From positions 1 through 28,053 of the forward strand of contig JBATDG010000010.1 in assembly GCA_049663345.1 (NCBI GenBank): a stretch of DNA of 28,053 bases. The letters run 5' to 3'. This document shows, one piece after another, positions 24,330 to 28,053 of this stretch; position 1 is the stretch's first letter, and each line of letters opens with the position of its first letter. This DNA is from SZUA-365 sp049663345 (lineage in GTDB: Bacteria > Bacteroidota > Ignavibacteria > SZUA-365). The translations under genes and the position numbers were made by a program. Below the pieces are notes generated by a model. That model searched no databases and was not told where the DNA came from. It saw nothing but the letters and a program-made list of their open reading frames with translations.

Positions 24330-25367
24330 ATGAGCCAACCCCGCAAAGCGACTGTAAGCGTTAAGGGCTCCGAGATTCTAATCTACCAGGCCCTCGATGG
24401 CAGCATCAAAATCGATGTCCGGCTGGAAGACGAGACAGTCTGGCTGACTCAAGAGCACATGGCCGGGCTCTTCGGCAAAGCCAAGTCAACCATCAATGAG
24501 CACATCAAGAACATCTTTGCCGAAGGCGAACTGGTTGAAGCCGAGGTGATGAAGAAATTCGGAATTTCCGAATTTCAACATAAAGCCCCCAATTACTACA
24601 ACCTGGACGTGATCATCTCCGTCGGTTACCGGGTCAAGTCCCACCGGGGTACCCAGTTCCGCATCTGGGCCACGCAGCGACTCAAGGAATACATCGTTAA
24701 GGGCTTTTCCCTGAACGATGAGCGTTTCAAAACAGGCAACTCGATGGCGTATTTCGCCGAGCTGCAGGAACGCATTCGCGAAATCCGCATATCCGAGCGT
24801 TTTTTCTATCAGAAAATCAAGGATATCTATACCACCAGCATCGACTACGACCCCAGAGACGAAAAGACCATCGAGCTTTTCAAGGTGGTTCAGAACAAGC
24901 TCCTCTGGGCCATCAGCAGTCAAACGGCGGCAGAACTGGTGTATCGCCGGGCGGACGCCGCGCTTCCCCTGATGGGGATGCAGTCATTCGACAAGAAAGG
25001 GGACTTGGCGGTACGGAAAAGCGATGCGGGCATCGCCAAGAACTATCTTGCCGAAGACGAGATTAAGCTGCTTGGCCTGCTGGTGGAACAATACCTGGCC
25101 TTCGCTGAAACCATGGCCCAGCAGAGAATTCCTATGCACATGGCAGACTGGATTCAACGGCTGGATGCCATTATTCAGCTTAATGGCCGGGAACTGCTCA
25201 CCCATGCGGGCAGGATCAGTCACCAGATGGCCCAGGAAAAAGCCGCCCTGGAGTATGACAAGTTCCGGGAAGCACAGCAGCGCATTCAGCATGAAGAGAG
25301 CCTGCAGGAGCTGGAGGAGGACATCAATAAAATTAAACCACCTCGGAAAATTGGCAGCGAGACATGA
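24330..25367 (+). CDS. rhuM: RhuM (virulence) family protein
   Basis: A 345-residue RhuM-family protein. The N-terminus carries the SEILIYQALDGSIKIDVRLE strand and VWLTQEHMAGLFGKAKSTIN, an Arc/ORF6N-like DNA-binding helix pair, followed by the typical KAPNYYNLDVIISVGYRVKS and RGTQFRIWATQRLKEYIVKG. The C-terminal half is helical and often linked to Fic/Doc-type function in relatives. RhuM genes are common beside restriction systems, with unknown mechanism. The start at 24330 has AAAGGA upstream; an in-frame ATG at 24198 is inside the helicase gene. The gap to the helicase is 40 bp, so it may share the operon. Confidence 0.88.
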   Translation: MSQPRKATVSVKGSEILIYQALDGSIKIDVRLEDETVWLTQEHMAGLFGKAKSTINEHIKNIFAEGELVEAEVMKKFGISEFQHKAPNYYNLDVIISVGYRVKSHRGTQFRIWATQRLKEYIVKGFSLNDERFKTGNSMAYFAELQERIREIRISERFFYQKIKDIYTTSIDYDPRDEKTIELFKVVQNKLLWAISSQTAAELVYRRADAALPLMGMQSFDKKGDLAVRKSDAGIAKNYLAEDEIKLLGLLVEQYLAFAETMAQQRIPMHMADWIQRLDAIIQLNGRELLTHAGRISHQMAQEKAALEYDKFREAQQRIQHEESLQELEEDINKIKPPRKIGSET

Positions 25368-25428
25368 GCGGTGTCACCGACCCTACACCGGTGAACACGT
25401 TTGACCTGAGTCACCCGGAGGTTCCGGA

Positions 25429-25580
25429 ATGAAAATCCAGACCATCGAAATCACCAACTACTAAACCTTCTTCGGCACGCACAAGATCGAAGTCGGCGGA
25501 AGAAGTGTCTTTATCTACGGCGAGTACGGCAGCGGCCAGAGTTCGCTGTATTACGCCCTGAAGGATTTCTTTCAGTCCTC
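25429..25580 (+). pseudogene. N-terminal stub of an AAA-type (OLD/RecF-like) ATPase
   Basis: After a good ribosome binding site (CGGAGG) the ATG at 25429 starts MKIQTIEITNY and meets a TAA at 25462-25464, where relatives have a charged residue before AFFG. Past it the frame continues TFFGTHKIEVGGRSVFIYG, then a Walker A written GEYGSGQSS (normally GExGSGKSS, so lysine to glutamine) and LYYALKDFFQSS. Thereafter the ATPase stops abruptly at about 25580, where a second copy of the helicase 3' end begins. Nonsense codon, changed Walker lysine and truncation make it non-functional. Its position after rhuM suggests the ancestral operon once continued with this ATPase. Confidence 0.85.
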
Positions 25581-25882
25581 ATGTGGACAACGACACCCTG
25601 CGCCGTATTCCGGCATTCATGTACCTGACGGACTTTCGCGAGAACACGCTGCAGGATGTGATCACGCAGCTCGAGCCCGAGCTGTTTCTGGCGGTCACCG
25701 GTCTGACTGTGCAGGATTTCCACCTCCTCGTTCGCCTCCGCGTATTCAACACCGAGCAGATGAATCAGGCCGTCTTCGCCTTCCGCCGATATGAAGATGC
25801 TTCACTCCGCTATACGGGAATCGAAAGCCACGAGGGACTCTCCCGTTACGGACTCTACGACACCGTCGTGGCGAGAGATTGA
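25581..25882 (+). pseudogene. Second, internally deleted copy of the helicase C-terminus
   Basis: Bases 25581-25605 match 23751-23775 and bases 25607-25882 match 24014-24289, ending at the same stop codon. The 237 bp between (about 23776-24012) are missing, an in-frame loss of 79 codons, with CGCAT at both edges of the missing block in the intact copy. Differences are few, so the duplication is fairly recent. Similarity begins at an ATGTGGA shared with the joint to the ATPase stub and ends right at the stop. It could be translated from the ATG at 25619 or the GTG at 25582, but no protein function is expected. Confidence 0.92.
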
Positions 25883-25910
25883 GCGGTCGGCAAATCGCGA
25901 CATGTCCGAT

Positions 25911-25939
25911 TTGACATTATGCCATATATGACATACATT
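25911..25939 (+). promoter_or_regulatory. Promoter with repeated TGACAT operators before the XRE gene
   Basis: TTGACA (25911-25916), a 17-bp spacer and TACATT (25934-25939). TGACAT occurs twice (25912 and 25929), 17 bp apart, and its complement ATGTC at 25902-25906 makes an inverted pair with the first, a typical arrangement for a self-repressing antitoxin. Transcription would begin near 25945, so the message may have almost no leader. Confidence 0.65.
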
Positions 25940-25941
25940 AG

Positions 25942-26310
25942 ATGATGGATGATCCACAAAAAGCCAAACGACTCGAAGCCGCAGGGTGGAAGGTCGGTGA
26001 TGCATCGGATTTTCTGGTGTTGTCTCCTGAAGAGGCCGAACTTGTCGCGTTCAAGTTGGCGCTTGCCAACAGAGTCAGGGAGTTGCGCATCGGCAAGAGT
26101 TGGACTCAGCTCCAGTTGGCAAAGGCCATCGGGTCGAGCCAATCACGAATTGCGAAACTGGAGGCGGCGGATCCTTCCGTGAGCACGGATTTCATGCTCA
26201 AAGCATTCTTCATGCTTGGTAGCAGGAGCGGGGACATAAAGACCGTGATAGCTCCTGCGAAAGCGCGCCGAAAAAAGCTGTATCGAAAGTCATTGGAACG
26301 GGCCCGCTGA
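25942..26310 (+). CDS. XRE-family HTH regulator (orphan antitoxin-like)
   Basis: A 122-residue protein with a leading segment AKRLEAAGWKVGDASDFLVL that is characteristic of HigA/XRE antitoxins paired with RelE/HigB toxins, then a helix-turn-helix (WTQLQLAKAIGSSQSRIAKLEA, residues about 54-75, shown as two helices) and PSVSTDFMLKAFFMLG. A basic tail (KARRKKLYRKSLERAR) ends it. In this family the toxin gene normally precedes it; here the upstream DNA is a helicase fragment, so the toxin is missing. ATG at 25942 and 25945 are both possible; no ribosome binding site fits, consistent with a leaderless message from the promoter just upstream. A scrap of the same sequence opens the window. Confidence 0.85.
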   Translation: MMDDPQKAKRLEAAGWKVGDASDFLVLSPEEAELVAFKLALANRVRELRIGKSWTQLQLAKAIGSSQSRIAKLEAADPSVSTDFMLKAFFMLGSRSGDIKTVIAPAKARRKKLYRKSLERAR

Positions 26311-26340
26311 TGCTGTCCTAAACCTGAAAATCGAAGCACC

Positions 26341-26358
26341 GCCACGGAAGCCCGTGGC
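26341..26358. other. Perfect 7-bp hairpin between XRE and HicB genes
   Basis: GCCACGG and CCGTGGC flank an AAGC loop. It could be a weak terminator of the XRE message or an operator; no T-run follows, so a rho-independent terminator is unlikely. Confidence 0.45.
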
Positions 26359-26384
26359 AACACTCTTGACATGGTGAGACACAT

Positions 26385-26597
26385 ATGAGATACGCGATCG
26401 TCATTGAAAAGTCAGAAAGTATTTACAGCGCATATGTACCCGATTTACCCGGGTGTATTTCGACTGCCAAGACAATTCCAGAGCTGGAAGTGGAAATACG
26501 GGAAGCTATTAAATTTCACATCGAAGGACTTCGTGAGGACGGGTTGGAAGTTCCGACTCCATCGAGCAGTGTGGAATATGTTGATGTTGTGGCCTGA
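26385..26597 (+). CDS. HicB-like antitoxin, short form (70 aa)
   Basis: A 70-residue HicB/UPF0150-type domain: MRYAIVIEKSESIYSAYVPD followed by LPGCISTAKT and the helix EVEIREAIKFHIEGLREDG, ending VPTPSS. HicB normally neutralises the mRNA-cutting toxin HicA and represses its own operon. No hicA lies in the 74 bp upstream or the 38 bp downstream, so it is an orphan. Its ribosome binding site is weak (GGTGAG). Confidence 0.85.
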   Translation: MRYAIVIEKSESIYSAYVPDLPGCISTAKTIPELEVEIREAIKFHIEGLREDGLEVPTPSSSVEYVDVVA

Positions 26598-26635
26598 CAA
26601 ACGCCTCCTGAAGGCCGTGGAAGGAGATTGAACAC

Positions 26636-27013
26636 ATGCAGTACCGTGGGTATGCAGCAGAAATCGTTTTGGACGAAGAGGCCGGAATTCTTCACGGCAG
26701 GGTGACGGGTATCGGAGATGTCGTCACGTTCGAATCCTCAACCGCCGCAAAGCTCAAAAAGGAGTTTCACGCTTCGGTGGATGAGTATCTACGATTCTGC
26801 GAGGAACTCGGCAGGGAACCCGATAAGCCGTTTTCGGGAAGGTTCCTGCTTCGTTTGTCGAAAGAGGTGCACAAGTCCGCAACGTTGGCGGCGGAGAGGG
26901 AAGGTGTCAGTCTGAATGCCTTCATCAACACAGCGGTACTCGAAAAAACCCAGTCCGAGATCGGTGAATTCATCACACGGGTCAACGAGCCGGGACACAA
27001 GGCGAAGCGCTGA
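26636..27013 (+). CDS. HicB-like antitoxin, long form with RHH-type C-terminus (125 aa)
   Basis: A 125-residue HicB: a degenerate RNase-H-like N-terminal domain (YAAEIVLDEEAGILHGRV, GIGDVVTFESSTAAKLKKEF, SVDEYLRFCEELG) joined to a small DNA-binding tail (FSGRFLLRLSKEVHKSATLA and GVSLNAFINTAV). AAGGAG precedes the ATG by 10 nt. The partner hicA usually sits directly upstream but here the space is only 38 bp after another HicB-like gene, so both HicB genes are orphans. They may repress related toxin-antitoxin loci elsewhere, or be leftovers. Confidence 0.85.
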   Translation: MQYRGYAAEIVLDEEAGILHGRVTGIGDVVTFESSTAAKLKKEFHASVDEYLRFCEELGREPDKPFSGRFLLRLSKEVHKSATLAAEREGVSLNAFINTAVLEKTQSEIGEFITRVNEPGHKAKR

Positions 27014-27091
27014 GATTCAGAGCCGGGACCCCATCCCGCCCTTCAACGTTGCAAGTTGACGATTAAGCGATAGTGACAATCACAAGGAGAG

Positions 27092-27574
27092 ATGCGCGTG
27101 GAAGCTGAGAAGCAGGTATTGCAATTCAGGATTGTGCTTGCGGATATTGATCCGCCTATCTGGCGGCGGATACAGGTGCCGTCGTGGTACAGTCTTTGGG
27201 ACCTGCACGTGGCGATACAGGATGCGATGGGGTGGCTCGATTATCACCTGCACGCCTTCCGTTTCCCGGCGGAAGCGTGGCGGGAATTCGAATTCGGTAT
27301 CCCCATCGATGATGTGTCGTACGATGAGGACGTCGTGCGAACCGAAGCCGGCTGGCTCCAGGCCGCTGATACCTTTTTTTGCGCTCCCGGTGATCGTGCT
27401 GAATACGCCTACGATTTCGGTGACGACTGGTGTCATGATATCGTGCTGGAAGCGATTCTTCCCCCCGAAAATGGCGTGCAGTATCCGCGTTGTTTGGACG
27501 GCGCGCGGGCGAAAGCGGGTGCGCGCGAGGTCGAGGATATCCTTGGCAGACTGGAGCACGGAGTCTTCTCGTGA
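27092..27574 (+). CDS. Chimera: plasmid pRiA4b ORF-3-like protein fused to the tail of an Xre/MbcA-type antitoxin
   Basis: Residues 1 to about 139 are a pRiA4b ORF-3-like fold: IDPPIWRRIQVPSWYSLWDL, HLHAFRF, the AEYAYDFGDDWCHDIVLEA core, and PRCLDGARA. In the family the next words are of the type CPPEDVGG with a further C-terminal part; here instead the sequence ends AGAREVEDILGRLEHGVFS, the conserved C-terminus of DUF2384-type Xre antitoxins that come before RES toxins. The join is near 27510. The stop (TGA at 27572) overlaps the ATG of the RES gene by one base, as in real antitoxin-toxin pairs. So the antitoxin lost its helix-turn-helix and most of its DUF2384 domain, while the reading frame stayed open. 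AAGGAGAG lies upstream. Any activity of the chimera is unknown. Confidence 0.8.
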   Translation: MRVEAEKQVLQFRIVLADIDPPIWRRIQVPSWYSLWDLHVAIQDAMGWLDYHLHAFRFPAEAWREFEFGIPIDDVSYDEDVVRTEAGWLQAADTFFCAPGDRAEYAYDFGDDWCHDIVLEAILPPENGVQYPRCLDGARAKAGAREVEDILGRLEHGVFS

Positions 27575-28011
27575 TGATTACTGCCTGGCTCATCGTTCAG
27601 CCGCGGCATATTCAGACGGCATTCGACGGACAAGGCGCCAGCCAGTATCCCGGTCGATGGAATGAACGCGGGATTCCGATCGTATACACCGCCGAATCGC
27701 TCTCATTGGCGGCGCTGGAAATGCTCGTCCACCTTCCGGGTCCGAGCATCCTGCAGCGTTACCAGGCCATCCCGGTCAGCTTCGATGAGGCGTTGTGCCG
27801 ACAACTGTCGCCAGCGGATCTGTCGCCCGATTGGGCAGACGATCCCGCTCCTCTTTCCACCCGCGTTCTGGGAAGTCAATGGATTGCCGATGCATCATCC
27901 GTCGTGCTGGCCGTCCCCAGCGCAGTCGTTCCCATCGAGCGGATTTTCCTTATCAATCCCCGGCATCCCGATTTTCCCGAACTCACAATCGGAGATCTCC
28001 AACATTTTTAA
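27574..28011 (+). CDS. RES-domain toxin (NAD+-degrading family), C-terminus shortened by a stop codon
   Basis: A 145-residue RES protein. The start MITAWLIVQPRHIQTAF, then the RES core GRWNERGIPIVYTAESLSLAALEMLVHL, the downstream LGSQWIADASSVVLAVPSAV and IERIFLINPRHPDF, which carry the R, E and S that name the family. RES toxins (MbcT/ParT type) deplete NAD+ when free of their antitoxin. The frame stops at a TAA (28009-28011); reading through it gives FDPRLRKTD then TGA at 28039-28041. FDPRL is the usual RES ending, so the TAA is a recent nonsense change that removes the last nine residues. The antitoxin before it is reduced to its tail, so either the loss inactivates the toxin or another antitoxin covers it. 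Confidence 0.9.
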   Translation: MITAWLIVQPRHIQTAFDGQGASQYPGRWNERGIPIVYTAESLSLAALEMLVHLPGPSILQRYQAIPVSFDEALCRQLSPADLSPDWADDPAPLSTRVLGSQWIADASSVVLAVPSAVVPIERIFLINPRHPDFPELTIGDLQHF

Positions 28012-28053
28012 TTCGATCCCCGTCTGCGAAAAACGGACTGAGAGGTATGGAGT

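Overview
The window is an accessory, defence-rich region of a bacterial genome. It has intermediate G+C by eye, every supported gene is on the + strand, and no tRNA, rRNA, CRISPR array or intact transposase was seen. Its backbone is a decayed chromosomal integron. Most genes between 1 and about 18,100 are single genes followed by short imperfect inverted repeats that look like attC sites. Two remnants of an integron integrase lie in the same direction as the cassettes, with the integrase 3' end facing the attI-like site. That inverted layout is known from Treponema denticola, Chlorobium phaeobacteroides and some planctomycetes. A Bacteroidota/Chlorobiota-like or Spirochaetota host is plausible, but the sequence does not settle it.

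Layout. 1-1932: a 41-bp scrap of an XRE gene, then cassettes for a DUF1801 protein, a rifamycin ADP-ribosyltransferase (arr) and a broken copy of a ChaN/Tiki-like gene. 2032-4491: an antitoxin-like small protein, a frameshifted AlbA_2/HATPase (RecG-C-terminal-like) regulator and a broken beta-propeller lipoprotein. 4542-5019: first integrase remnant and attI; then an alpha/beta-hydrolase cassette and the intact ChaN/Tiki-like gene (to 7921). 7963-8846: KilA-N remnant, second integrase remnant and second attI. 8860-18095: cassettes for a PD-(D/E)XK protein, a DUF2971 protein, an unknown 395-aa protein, a KTSC-like protein, a WYL-like protein, an ABC/SMC-type ATPase, an FRG-domain protein and a Hanks-type protein kinase. 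18331-25367: a tightly overlapped restriction-modification-like operon (incomplete methylase, Eco57I-type methylase, DUF1016 nuclease, GIY-YIG/SF2 helicase) followed by a RhuM-family gene. 25429-28053: debris and orphan toxin-antitoxin parts (AAA ATPase stub fused to a second helicase C-terminus, XRE antitoxin, two HicB-like antitoxins, a pRiA4b-ORF3/antitoxin chimera and a RES toxin).

How the parts may work together. Cassettes from 8860 on could be read from a promoter in the second attI. Many encode families linked to phage defence or stress (nuclease, ATPase, FRG, kinase, DUF2971), so the array resembles a cassette-borne defence store placed directly before a restriction-like operon. The integrase is dead in both copies, so the array is probably frozen unless an integrase acts in trans.

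A recurring theme is genes that keep both termini but have lost the middle: the ChaN-like copy at 1281, both integrase remnants, KilA-N and the helicase copy at 25581. Related scars are two fusions of unrelated gene ends (25429-25882 and 27092-27574). The 41 bp at the window start match the start of the XRE gene at 25963, in the same orientation, about 26 kb away.
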